Positions 8,706 through 18,236 of a stretch of 64,000 bases of DNA are shown here, piece by piece. Origin of the DNA: UBA935 sp031556725 (GTDB lineage: Bacteria > Bacillota > Clostridia > Lachnospirales > Lachnospiraceae). Numbering within the stretch: position 1 is the stretch's first letter; each line of letters opens with the position of its first letter. The stretch spans positions 21,157 to 85,156 of the forward strand of contig JAVBSL010000002.1 of NCBI GenBank assembly GCA_031556725.1. Reading direction: 5' to 3'. The notes beneath the pieces were generated by a model. It did not search any database. It was not told the origin of the DNA and worked only from the letters and a program-made list of their open reading frames with translations. The position numbers and the translations under genes are program-made.

Positions 8706-10196
<1,491 letters not shown>

Positions 10197-10233
10197 AGAG
10201 TAACTCAGCCAGCGGGATAAACGGGGGGGACCC

Positions 10234-11571
10234 ATGAAACATATTTTAATGATTGACGACGTGACCACCAACTTGAAATGTGCTACGGAGGTTTTGAAAA
10301 AGAAGTATAAATTATCCACAGCCAAATCAGGGGTAAAAGCATTGGAGTTTTTGGAACATACCAAACCGGACATGATTTTACTGGATATCAATATGCCGGA
10401 CATGGACGGATATGAACTGCTGGAGATAATGAAGAAAGATGATGAGTATAAAGATATTCCGATTATTTTTCTGACAGCGGAAAGTGACATGGAGAGTGAA
10501 GCCAAGGGACTTGAAATGGGTGCAATGGATTATATCCGCAAGCCTTTTGATCCTGATATCTTACTGAGCAGAATTGCCAAGGCCATGGAAATGGATGAAA
10601 CCAAGAAAAAGCTGGAGATCATTGCCAATAAAGATAGCCTGACAACCTTATGGAACCGCCGCTACATGGAAGAATATGTGGAAAAGAATCATATGGACGG
10701 AAGAGGTGTTTTTATGCTTCTGGACATGGATAACTTTAAACTTGTCAATGATAATTTCGGACATCTAATGGGTGATAATGTTTTAGTAGCATTTGCCAAA
10801 ACATTGCGGGAATGTGCCGGAACGGACAACAGTGTCTGCCGGATCGGCGGAGATGAGTTTGTAGTTTTTTTGAAAAACAATTATACCGAAACAAAGATAA
10901 GAGAAATTGCCAGAAACCTAATCGCTACTATTGAATTTGAAATTAACAGAATATTAGATTTTGATGAAGAATCCAAAATCTCGGTATCCATTGGTATTGC
11001 AATGAAACCGGAGGATGGAAAAGATTTCCGGACCCTTTATAATAATGCGGATAAAGCCTTGTATTTTGTAAAGCAAAACGGAAAAAGAGGATATCATTTT
11101 TTCCATGAATCCACTAACAGCATTCAGGATATTAACAGTGAAAATAATTTAATTGATTTGATGCATTTGCAAATGCTGATTCAGGAAAGCGACAGTAGCA
11201 ATGGAGCTTATCGGGTAGAGTATGGCGGGTTTAAGAGAATATATCGTTTTGTGGCCCGGTGTGTGGAACGATCCAAGCAGGACGTACAAATTGTGTTGTT
11301 CAGCGTTTCGGACGGTCAAAACGACGAAGAGTCGGAAATGAGACTGGAAGAAACCATGCTGGAGTTAGAAGAAGCGATAACGGCTTCGTTAAGGCGTGGG
11401 GATGTGGCAACCAAGTTCAGTGCCACTCAGTATGTTGCGATATTAATGGATGCCAGCCTGGAAAACGGTAAAAGAGTAATCGAGCGTATTTTGAGTAAGT
11501 ATCAGAAAAAGAAAAGTAATCCGGACTACATAGTTACTTATGATATTCAATCAGTAAATAAGCTCCCCTAA
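10234..11571 (+). CDS. Response regulator diguanylate cyclase, extra C-terminal domain
   Basis: Predicted c-di-GMP synthase controlled by phosphorylation. 445 residues: receiver domain 1-125 (acidic D8/D9, phospho-acceptor D51 in LLDINMPDMDGYE, KPF near 107), then GGDEF domain with NKDSLTTLWNRRYM and intact RIGGDEFVVF near 205. No RxxD inhibitory site sits before GGDEF (AGTD there). Residues of about 310-440 form a further domain of similar size. Its LRRGDVATKFSATQYVAIL lines up with the GGDEF active-site strand but lacks the motif, so it looks like a degenerate second GGDEF. No partner kinase is adjacent. A GGGGGGGA box precedes the ATG. Confidence 0.85.
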   Translation: MKHILMIDDVTTNLKCATEVLKKKYKLSTAKSGVKALEFLEHTKPDMILLDINMPDMDGYELLEIMKKDDEYKDIPIIFLTAESDMESEAKGLEMGAMDYIRKPFDPDILLSRIAKAMEMDETKKKLEIIANKDSLTTLWNRRYMEEYVEKNHMDGRGVFMLLDMDNFKLVNDNFGHLMGDNVLVAFAKTLRECAGTDNSVCRIGGDEFVVFLKNNYTETKIREIARNLIATIEFEINRILDFDEESKISVSIGIAMKPEDGKDFRTLYNNADKALYFVKQNGKRGYHFFHESTNSIQDINSENNLIDLMHLQMLIQESDSSNGAYRVEYGGFKRIYRFVARCVERSKQDVQIVLFSVSDGQNDEESEMRLEETMLELEEAITASLRRGDVATKFSATQYVAILMDASLENGKRVIERILSKYQKKKSNPDYIVTYDIQSVNKLP

Positions 11572-11590
11572 ATGGGGAGCTTATGTTTTG
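11558..11590 (+). terminator. Intrinsic terminator with stop codon in loop
   Basis: A perfect 11-bp stem (11558-11568 with 11574-11584) and a 5-nt loop TAAAT are followed by a short T-rich stretch GTTTTG. The loop's TAA is the stop codon of the preceding gene. It probably acts in both directions, since citrate synthase ends convergently at 11591. Confidence 0.75.
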
Positions 11591-12958
11591 CTAGGTACGG
11601 TCAGTCATATTAATATAAGGCTTTTCGGGACAGATGGGCTTATAAGCCGGACGGATAATCTTGCCGTTATTAGTAAGTTCTTCCATACGGTGAGCACACC
11701 AGCCGCTAATCCGGGCAATCGCAAAAATCGGAGTATAAAGTTCCATCGGAAGTCCCAGCATGTGATAAGCAAAACCGGAGTAAAAATCGACATTGGAGCT
11801 GACACCTTTGTACATCTGTCGTTCTTCGGCAATCACTTTAGGACCTAAACGTTCCACCAGAGAATATAAATCAAATTCGCTTCTCAACCCTTTTTCTTCA
11901 GAAAGAGTTCCCACGAAAGAACGGAAAATTTCGGCACGAGGGTCGGATTTGGAATAAATTGCATGGCCGACACCGTAAATCAAACCGGAATGATCAAAAG
12001 CATCTTTATGTAAAAGCCGGCGCAGGTAAGCAGTGATTTCCTCTTCATCCTTCCAGTCACCAACCTCTTTCTTCAGTTCTTCAAACATCTGAACCACTTT
12101 GATGTTAGCGCCGCCGTGTCTGGGACCTTTCAAAGAACCGATTGCCGCTGCAATAACCGAGTAAGTATCGGTTAAAGAGGAGGTTACCACATGGGTGGTA
12201 AAGGAAGAGTTGTTACCGCCGCCGTGTTCCATATGAAGAACCAGTGCAATATCAAGAAGCTTAGCCTCCAAAGGGGTATAAGAGCTGTCAGGACGCAGGA
12301 TGTGAAGAATATTCTCAGCGGTGGACAGTTCCGGGCGGGGTTGGTGAATAAATAAACTTTTACCGTCATGATAATGACAGTAGGCCTGATAACCGTAAAT
12401 CGAAAGCAGGGGAAATAAACTGATCAATTGCAGGCTTTGACGAAGAACGTTGGTTAACGAAGTGTCATCAGCCCGGTCATCGTATGAATACAAGGTCAGG
12501 ACACTGCGGGCCAGGGTATTCATCATATCACTGCTGGGTGCCTTCATAATGATATCCCGGACGAAGCTGGTGGGCAGACTGCGGTAACCGGCAAGTATCT
12601 CACGAAAGTCAGCAAGCTCTTTTGCATCAGGTAATTTATCAAATAACAAAAGATAGGTGATTTCTTCAAAGCCGAAGCGGTTCTCTTTGGAAAAACCGTT
12701 GACCAGATCCTCCACATCATAGCCACGGTAAAAAAGCTTTCCGTCAGCAGGTACGGATTCTCCGTTTACAGTAGCGGTAGCACGAACGTCCGAAATGTTA
12801 GTAAGACCGGCAAGGACTCCTTTGCCGTTAATATCACGTAATCCTCTTTTTACATCATATTTGGTAAAAAGATCGGGGTCGATTAAGTTGGCCTGTTCGC
12901 TCAACTTGGTAAGACGAACAATTTCGGGGGTAACCCGAGAAAACATATTTTGATCCAT
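11591..12958 (-). CDS. Citrate synthase
   Basis: Condenses oxaloacetate and acetyl-CoA to citrate, probably feeding 2-oxoglutarate/glutamate synthesis in an anaerobe. 455 residues of the citrate/2-methylcitrate synthase fold. Catalytic regions visible are LHMEHGGGNNSSF, GSLKGPRHGGAN and GVGHAIYSKSDPRAE, with Arg-rich C-terminal GYCAHRMEE-like GWCAHRMEEL. The length fits the longer Firmicutes form. GGGAG lies about 9 nt before the ATG. It is transcribed alone against its neighbours from a strong promoter at 12994-13022. Methylcitrate synthase activity cannot be excluded from sequence. Confidence 0.92.
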   Translation of the reverse strand: MDQNMFSRVTPEIVRLTKLSEQANLIDPDLFTKYDVKRGLRDINGKGVLAGLTNISDVRATATVNGESVPADGKLFYRGYDVEDLVNGFSKENRFGFEEITYLLLFDKLPDAKELADFREILAGYRSLPTSFVRDIIMKAPSSDMMNTLARSVLTLYSYDDRADDTSLTNVLRQSLQLISLFPLLSIYGYQAYCHYHDGKSLFIHQPRPELSTAENILHILRPDSSYTPLEAKLLDIALVLHMEHGGGNNSSFTTHVVTSSLTDTYSVIAAAIGSLKGPRHGGANIKVVQMFEELKKEVGDWKDEEEITAYLRRLLHKDAFDHSGLIYGVGHAIYSKSDPRAEIFRSFVGTLSEEKGLRSEFDLYSLVERLGPKVIAEERQMYKGVSSNVDFYSGFAYHMLGLPMELYTPIFAIARISGWCAHRMEELTNNGKIIRPAYKPICPEKPYINMTDRT

Positions 12959-12993
12959 TATTGTACACTCCCTTCTTATAATGTCAAAAAAGT

Positions 12994-13022
12994 ATTATAA
13001 TAATAACACAATTTTTACTCAA
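12994..13022 (-). promoter_or_regulatory. Citrate synthase promoter
   Basis: On the minus strand, TTGAGT (13022-13017), a 17-bp spacer and a perfect TATAAT (12999-12994), 36 bp upstream of the citrate synthase start. Confidence 0.75.
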
Positions 13023-13148
13023 CAGACAAGTAGATATAAAAAAAAATAAATAATTAACAATTTGTTTATATTTTATTCTTATACTGGATTTTTATCAAAA
13101 ACCATACTAGAATAGAAAATAAAAGCCTGAAAGGGGCATGAAAATAAG

Positions 13149-14936
13149 ATGAACACTGAAAAAATAAATCTGCTGCGGCAGGAGATGATAAAAGAAGGAA
13201 TCCATGCATATTTGGTCCCCACCAATGACTTCCATGGTTCGGAGTATGTTTGCGAGGCTTTTAAAGCAAGAGAATATTTATCGGGATTTACCGGCTCGGC
13301 TGGTACTTTGGTGGTAACAATGGAGGAAGCCGGTCTGTGGACCGATGGCCGGTACTTTATCCAGGCAGAGCGGGAGTTAAAGGGGAGCGGTATCCGGCTT
13401 TTCCGAATGCAGACGGAAGGGGTTCCCACCATAAAGGAATACTTGCAGCAGGAAATGAAATCAGGACAGACCCTGGCTTTTGACGGAAGATGTATCAGTG
13501 CAAAAATGGGTGAACAGTATGAAAGGGAATTACAAAAGCAAAATGTTGCGATTAAGTATGATCAGGATTTGATCGGGAGGATATGGACAAACCGTCCGGA
13601 CTTACCCTGTCAGTCGATTTGGAGCCTGCCTCTTGAATGGAGCGGAAAATCCTGTCTTGATAAAGTGGAAGAAGTCCGATCCGTACTTAAGGAAGAAGAC
13701 GCAGAAGCTTTATTGCTGACCAAGCTGGATGATCTGATGTGGCTGTTTAATATCAGAGGCGGTGATATTCCCTGTAATCCGGTGGCACTGTCCTATGGAT
13801 ACATTGACCAGGAGCAGGCACTTCTTTTTGTTCAGGAGAAAGCCCTGACCGAAGCCTGCCGTAATGATTTATTGAAGGAGCAGGTGACTATTTGTGAGTA
13901 TGAAAAAATTTACCGGTGGCTGCAAAATCTGAAGGATAAAAAAGTTCTGATAGATAGCGACAAATGTAATTATTCTTTATACAAGTTGATTGAGCGGAAG
14001 AATCTGCCGGTTATCAAAGAAAATCCTACGGAATCTTTAAAAGCAGTTAAAAACCCTGTGGAACTTAAGCAGATAAGGGAATGCTATCGTCAGGACAGCG
14101 CAGCGGTAATCCGGTTTATTAAATGGATTAAGGAAAAAACGAAAGAGAATCCCCTTACTGAAATACAGGCGGCCGCATATCTGGATGGATTAAGAGCAAA
14201 AATCCCCGGTTTTCTTGAATTATCTTTTGAAACCATATGTGCTTATGGGGAAAATGCCGCCATGATGCACTATGGGGCCAAGGAGGAACAGTGCAGTGCC
14301 ATTGAGCCGGAAGGACTTTTACTGGTAGACTCCGGCGGACAGTACTGGGGCGGTACCACTGATGTAACCAGAACTATTGTATTAGGGGAAATATGTACGG
14401 AAATCAAGAAACAATATACAGCAGTGGTAAAAGGTATGCTGAGCCTTAGTCAGGCGGTGTTCTTACATGGCTGTACCGGCCGAAATCTGGATATTCTGGC
14501 CAGGGAGCCGCTGTGGCAGATGAAAATAGATTATAAATGCGGCACCGGACATGGAATCGGTTATATGCTGAATGTCCATGAGGGTCCGCAAAACATTCGC
14601 TGGAGCTATAATAAAGATATTGCAGAAACAGTTTTGGTTCCCGGGATGCTTTTGTCAAATGAGCCGGGGGTATATAAAGAGGGCAGCCATGGTATCCGGA
14701 TAGAAAATATTTTAGCGGTAAAGGATGTAAGCAAGAATGCCGACGGTCAGTTTCTGGGCTTTGAAACACTAACCTGGGTGCCCATTGATACAGACGGAAT
14801 CGAAGTGGCGGAAATGAATGCCGGTGAGCTGGAACAGTTAAACGAATATCACCGGAAGCTGTATGAAGTAATGAAAGATTATCTTAATGAAGAAGAACAG
14901 GAGTGGCTGTCAGATGCAACAAAACCCATCGGTTAA
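13149..14936 (+). CDS. Xaa-Pro aminopeptidase, long form
   Basis: Metallopeptidase of family M24B releasing N-terminal residues next to proline; cytoplasmic. 595 residues with two creatinase-like N-terminal domains (about 1-300) and a catalytic pita-bread domain, matching the long eukaryote-like aminopeptidase P. The five metal ligands are visible in order: LLVDSGGQYWGGTTDVTRT (two Asp), GTGHGIGYMLNVHEG (His), LSNEPGVY (Glu) and GIRIENI (Glu). Only a GGGG-type ribosome site about 11 nt upstream is seen. The 3' end overlaps the next gene by 23 nt, implying coupling. Confidence 0.92.
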   Translation: MNTEKINLLRQEMIKEGIHAYLVPTNDFHGSEYVCEAFKAREYLSGFTGSAGTLVVTMEEAGLWTDGRYFIQAERELKGSGIRLFRMQTEGVPTIKEYLQQEMKSGQTLAFDGRCISAKMGEQYERELQKQNVAIKYDQDLIGRIWTNRPDLPCQSIWSLPLEWSGKSCLDKVEEVRSVLKEEDAEALLLTKLDDLMWLFNIRGGDIPCNPVALSYGYIDQEQALLFVQEKALTEACRNDLLKEQVTICEYEKIYRWLQNLKDKKVLIDSDKCNYSLYKLIERKNLPVIKENPTESLKAVKNPVELKQIRECYRQDSAAVIRFIKWIKEKTKENPLTEIQAAAYLDGLRAKIPGFLELSFETICAYGENAAMMHYGAKEEQCSAIEPEGLLLVDSGGQYWGGTTDVTRTIVLGEICTEIKKQYTAVVKGMLSLSQAVFLHGCTGRNLDILAREPLWQMKIDYKCGTGHGIGYMLNVHEGPQNIRWSYNKDIAETVLVPGMLLSNEPGVYKEGSHGIRIENILAVKDVSKNADGQFLGFETLTWVPIDTDGIEVAEMNAGELEQLNEYHRKLYEVMKDYLNEEEQEWLSDATKPIG

Positions 14937-15702
14937 TAAGAGAGTCCTTTTTCTGGATATGTTAAGAGGACTTGCCGTGCTGAATATGGTGCTATATCAC
15001 CTGCTATATGACATGGTGTATATATTTGGGGTTTCTGTCAGCTGGTTCAGTATCAGTAAATGCTTTGTATGGGAACAATGGATATGCTTTACCTTTATCC
15101 TGATTGCCGGGGTGTCCTTTCGCTTAAGCCGGAAACCATGGAAAAATGGGTTGAAATTGTTTGGCTGCGGAATGATCTTAACAATTGTGACGGTACTGGT
15201 GATACCGGAAGAACTCATTTTATTTGGAATTCTTCATTTCCTGGGGTGCGCGATTTTGATTACGTGGGTATTGTGGCCATTGTTAAAAAAAATCCCGGTG
15301 GTGCTTGGGTTTATCGGATCTTTGCTACTATTTATCTTTATCAGACATATAACAGCCGGCTGGATCGGAATTCACGGTTTGTGGGTGTATGGGATGCCGG
15401 CCTGGCCATATGAACGGGATTATCTGTTCTGGGCGGGTTTTCCCTCGCCGGCCTTTATGTCATCGGATTATTTTCCCGTGCTGCCCTGGATTTTTCTCTT
15501 TCTGACAGGATGTTTTGGCGGTGTTTTGTGGTTCAGACAGAGTGAAAAGGTTAACGCAGTTGGAGAAAACCGGATTTATAAAGCATTGGACCGAAGTTTA
15601 GGTACTGTCGGACGGAAAAGTTTATGGATTTACATGCTCCATCAGCCGGTTTTGTATGGTACATTACTGATTTTACAAAAAATGGGTTTGATAAATGGTT
15701 GA
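14914..15702 (+). CDS. DUF1624/HGSNAT-like membrane protein
   Basis: Polytopic membrane protein of the DUF1624 (heparan-alpha-glucosaminide N-acetyltransferase catalytic-like) family, suspected acyltransferases. 262 residues, about seven hydrophobic segments. Family motifs are LDMLRGLAVLNMVLYHLLYD at the N terminus and SLWIYMLHQPVLYG at the C terminus; the conserved His of VLYH is present. ATG 14914 is chosen, with AGGAG 10 nt upstream; an earlier in-frame ATG at 14887 lies deeper in the peptidase gene. Its substrate is unknown. Confidence 0.75.
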   Translation: MQQNPSVNKRVLFLDMLRGLAVLNMVLYHLLYDMVYIFGVSVSWFSISKCFVWEQWICFTFILIAGVSFRLSRKPWKNGLKLFGCGMILTIVTVLVIPEELILFGILHFLGCAILITWVLWPLLKKIPVVLGFIGSLLLFIFIRHITAGWIGIHGLWVYGMPAWPYERDYLFWAGFPSPAFMSSDYFPVLPWIFLFLTGCFGGVLWFRQSEKVNAVGENRIYKALDRSLGTVGRKSLWIYMLHQPVLYGTLLILQKMGLING

Positions 15703-15727
15703 ATAGAAGCCAAAACCATAATATACT
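15699..15727 (+). promoter_or_regulatory. Promoter of GH25-araC pair
   Basis: TTGAAT, a 17-bp spacer and TATACT, 31 bp before the GH25 start. The -35 overlaps the stop codon of the preceding gene (15700-15702). Confidence 0.65.
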
Positions 15728-15758
15728 GATAACAGATTAAAAAACATAAGGAAAATTC

Positions 15759-16892
15759 ATGGAACAAACAGAATTCAACAGACCAAAAAGAAAAAAGAAA
15801 AGAAGAAACGGTACGCTGGTATTAAATATAATCTTGTGTGTAATTGCTTTAGGCGCACTCACCGGATGCTTGCTCTTACTGCTAGATAATCACCGGCTGA
15901 AGCAGCAGGATCAGGAGGTGATGGCCCAAGTGGAAGAGCCGGAACCCCTTGTTTTGGAACCGGAGTTAATGGAAAAAACCTACACAGAAGAGGAAGTGCA
16001 GGAAATGGTGGTGGCTTTAGCCGAAGAAGCCGCAGGAGAAGCTTCGGAAGAGCTGCTTACACTGATTAAACAGCAGTTGGTTGAAGGGGAGGACTTTTCG
16101 GCGATTTTGCGGGCCCTTTATACAAAGGAACTGCTGGTTATTGCCGAAGGGAATTATTATTTCCTGCCGATTTCGGATACTTTGAAAAAGCACAGTTATG
16201 AAAAAGATTTATTTATTCTGGATGATAAAGAGATTCTAACTTATCAGGACGAGAGCGGAAATGTACTGTCACGGAAGGGAATTGATGTTTCCCGGTATCA
16301 GGACAATATTGACTGGGAAAAAGTAGCCGGAGATGATGTGGAGTTTGCTTTTATCCGGTTGGGAATCAGAGGCTCGTCAGAAGGAACTTTAGTTTTAGAT
16401 ACTACATATGAACAGAATATGGAGGAGGCTGCAGCCAATGGGATTGATATCGGTGTATATTTCTTTACCCAGGCGCTGAATGAAACAGAAGCGGAAGAAG
16501 AAGCGGATTTCGTTTTAGAAAACCTTGAGGGTTATGACATTACCTATCCGGTGGTATTGGATGTGGAAGCCATTGAAACCAAAAATCCCCGGACTAAGGA
16601 TATGACCAAAGAAGAATGGACAAAAGTGACCATTGCTTTTTGCGAACGTATTAAAGCGGCGGGATATACACCGATGATATACGGTAATTTGCGGACTTTT
16701 CTATTGATGTTAGATATGGAACAGCTTGAGCAATATGAAAAATGGTTTGCTTTTTTCAGAACGCCGATTTACTTTCCCTATGAGCACAGTGTCTGGCAAT
16801 ATACCAGCAAAGGAAAAGTGGATGGAATCAAAGGGGATGTTGATTTGAATGTCTGCATGAAGGACTTAAAACGAGTGGATCAGAATGAATAA
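15759..16892 (+). CDS. Membrane-anchored GH25 lysozyme-like protein
   Basis: Second predicted GH25 muramidase in the window. 377 residues: a strongly basic N terminus (RPKRKKKRRN), one membrane helix (about 19-43), an acidic, probably helical stretch rich in Glu (about 50-115), then the GH25 domain from about 170. Motifs are GIDVSRYQDNIDW, FAFIRLGIRGSSEG, GVYFFTQAL, catalytic VVLDVEAIE and SVWQYTSKG. It has the same architecture as the gene at 5819, but the linkers are unrelated. It overlaps the downstream araC-type gene by 8 nt, so the pair is one transcript. Confidence 0.85.
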   Translation: MEQTEFNRPKRKKKRRNGTLVLNIILCVIALGALTGCLLLLLDNHRLKQQDQEVMAQVEEPEPLVLEPELMEKTYTEEEVQEMVVALAEEAAGEASEELLTLIKQQLVEGEDFSAILRALYTKELLVIAEGNYYFLPISDTLKKHSYEKDLFILDDKEILTYQDESGNVLSRKGIDVSRYQDNIDWEKVAGDDVEFAFIRLGIRGSSEGTLVLDTTYEQNMEEAAANGIDIGVYFFTQALNETEAEEEADFVLENLEGYDITYPVVLDVEAIETKNPRTKDMTKEEWTKVTIAFCERIKAAGYTPMIYGNLRTFLLMLDMEQLEQYEKWFAFFRTPIYFPYEHSVWQYTSKGKVDGIKGDVDLNVCMKDLKRVDQNE

Positions 16893-17748
16893 TGAATGGG
16901 AAAAAATCGGTTATCTGCAGGAAAATTTTAAATTATTTCATTTAAATGATGGTGGTATGCGCAGTTTTGACTGGCACTATCATGATTTTCATAAGGTTCT
17001 CTGGCTGGTGTCGGGAAAAGTACATTATCATGTGGAAGGCAAAGAATATGAGCTGAGACCTTACGATATCCTGCTAATCAGAAAAGGTGAAATCCATAAG
17101 CCGGAGGTAGACTTTGCAAAGCCTTATGAGCGGTATATTTTATATATCTCGGATCAATACCTGACGGATCGTGTTCGCTGGGGGGAAGACCTTGGCCGTT
17201 GCTTTGAAGTTGCCGGGGAGAAGTCTGAGAATCTGGCCAGAATAGGAGCTATGGATGGTGACGCACTGCTGGCGATTCTTAAGCAACTGGAAATGAGTGG
17301 GGAAGAAGAGGCGTTTGCAGGGGAGCTGTTTTCAGAGGTATTGTTCCTGCAGTTTATGATTAATTTGAATCGTATTTGCCTGAAAGAAGAAAATGCTGTT
17401 TTCGGTGCCAATGCCCGATTTGATAAGAAAATAATTGAAATTGTTCAATACATCAACAATCATTTGGGCGAAGTCCTGACCGTGGACAGTCTGGCGGAGT
17501 GTTTTTTTATCAGTAAGTACCATATGATGAGAAAATTTAAAGAAGAAACCGGTTATTCCATCCATCAATATATTTTGGAAAAAAGGATTTTAAAAGCAAA
17601 GGATCTGATTATTAACGGCGTTCCGGCCACCAATGCCTGTCTGGAATGCGGCTTTAAGGATTATTCCACCTTTAACCGGGCATTCAAAAGCCGTCTCCGT
17701 GCGGCACCCTCGGAGTTAAAAGAAACCTTGTCAAGAAAAAATACTTGA
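16885..17748 (+). CDS. AraC family regulator with cupin sensor
   Basis: Transcription factor of 287 residues. The N-terminal half is a cupin-like ligand domain (HYHDFHKVLWLVSGKVHYHV, then RPYDILLIRKGEIHKPE). The C-terminal half (about 180-280) is the two-helix-turn-helix AraC domain with VDSLAECFFISKYHMMRKFK and the second-motif stretch ACLECGFKDYSTFNRAFK. The ligand is unknown. It is translated in overlap with the GH25 gene, so it may control envelope-related targets. Transcription ends at the hairpin at 17726-17758, which starts inside the coding sequence. Confidence 0.88.
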   Translation: MNNEWEKIGYLQENFKLFHLNDGGMRSFDWHYHDFHKVLWLVSGKVHYHVEGKEYELRPYDILLIRKGEIHKPEVDFAKPYERYILYISDQYLTDRVRWGEDLGRCFEVAGEKSENLARIGAMDGDALLAILKQLEMSGEEEAFAGELFSEVLFLQFMINLNRICLKEENAVFGANARFDKKIIEIVQYINNHLGEVLTVDSLAECFFISKYHMMRKFKEETGYSIHQYILEKRILKAKDLIINGVPATNACLECGFKDYSTFNRAFKSRLRAAPSELKETLSRKNT

Positions 17749-17758
17749 CAGGGTTTTT
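17726..17758 (+). terminator. Terminator of araC gene, overlaps next promoter
   Basis: A 10-bp stem with one G-T wobble (17726-17735 with 17744-17753), an 8-nt loop AAAAAATA, then TTTTT. It begins within the last codons of the araC gene, and its 3' arm contains TTGACA, the -35 box of the ylxM promoter. Confidence 0.7.
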
Positions 17759-17773
17759 CCTGTATAGTATGAT
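17745..17773 (+). promoter_or_regulatory. ylxM-ffh promoter
   Basis: Perfect TTGACA, a 17-bp spacer and TATGAT (17768-17773). Start of transcription is expected near 17780, leaving a leader of about 115 nt before ylxM. The -35 overlaps the araC stop codon and terminator stem. Confidence 0.8.
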
Positions 17774-17779
17774 AGCAAA

Positions 17780-17894
17780 GGTGGCAGTATGAAGAGAAGT
17801 TCTAAGGCGTCAAAGAACGCCGCCTAAGAACAGCTAAAACTTCATACGGAAGAATGACATGGTCATTCTTCTGAGTGATTTAGGTGAACAAATA
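17780..17894 (+). promoter_or_regulatory. Structured leader of ylxM-ffh
   Basis: Predicted 5' untranslated region with two folded elements. The first is an outer 8-bp helix (17787-17794 with 17840-17847) enclosing an 11-bp helix with one A-A mismatch (17799-17809 with 17821-17831). An alternative 5-bp pairing, 17806-17810 with 17817-17821, competes inside it. The second is a perfect 10-bp hairpin with a 3-nt loop (17849-17858 with 17862-17871), not followed by a T-run. I do not recognise the family; it lacks the GGAA-tetraloop core expected of SRP RNA. Confidence 0.5.
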
Positions 17895-18236
17895 ATGGAA
17901 AAGATAGTGGAACAGGGTTTGCTGTATGATTTCTACGGGGAACTGCTGACGGAACATCAAAAGAGTGTATATGAAGATTTTGTTTATCATGACCTGTCTT
18001 TAAGTGAGATTGCAGCGGAGTATAATATCAGCAGGCAGGGTGTTCATGATCTGATTAAGCGGTGTGATCATACCTTGCAGGATTATGAAGAAAAATTGCA
18101 TCTGATTACCAAATTTATAAAGATTAAAGAAAAAGTAGAAAGCATTCATAAACTGGCAGAGGAACAGAACCCGGATAAGGAAGCATTGATCCGGCAGATG
18201 AAGCAGCTGTCAGATGACATATTAGAGGAATTATAA
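17895..18236 (+). CDS. ylxM: YlxM-type helix-turn-helix protein of SRP operon
   Basis: Small DNA-binding-like protein of the YlxM/p13 family, encoded before ffh in Firmicutes and reported to modulate SRP. About 113 residues: sigma-70 region 4-like HTH (LSLSEIAAEYNISRQGVHDL) followed by a helical, charged C terminus. ATG 17895 (MEKIVEQGLLYDFYG) is chosen because AGGTGA lies 7 nt upstream and family members begin here; ATG 17859 sits in the leader hairpin. The TAATG stop/start overlaps ffh. Confidence 0.88.
   Translation: MEKIVEQGLLYDFYGELLTEHQKSVYEDFVYHDLSLSEIAAEYNISRQGVHDLIKRCDHTLQDYEEKLHLITKFIKIKEKVESIHKLAEEQNPDKEALIRQMKQLSDDILEEL

Noticed and set aside
17780..17894. SRP RNA gene beside ffh
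   Set aside because: No GGAA-tetraloop core or asymmetric loop motif; the fold is at a promoter-proximal leader.
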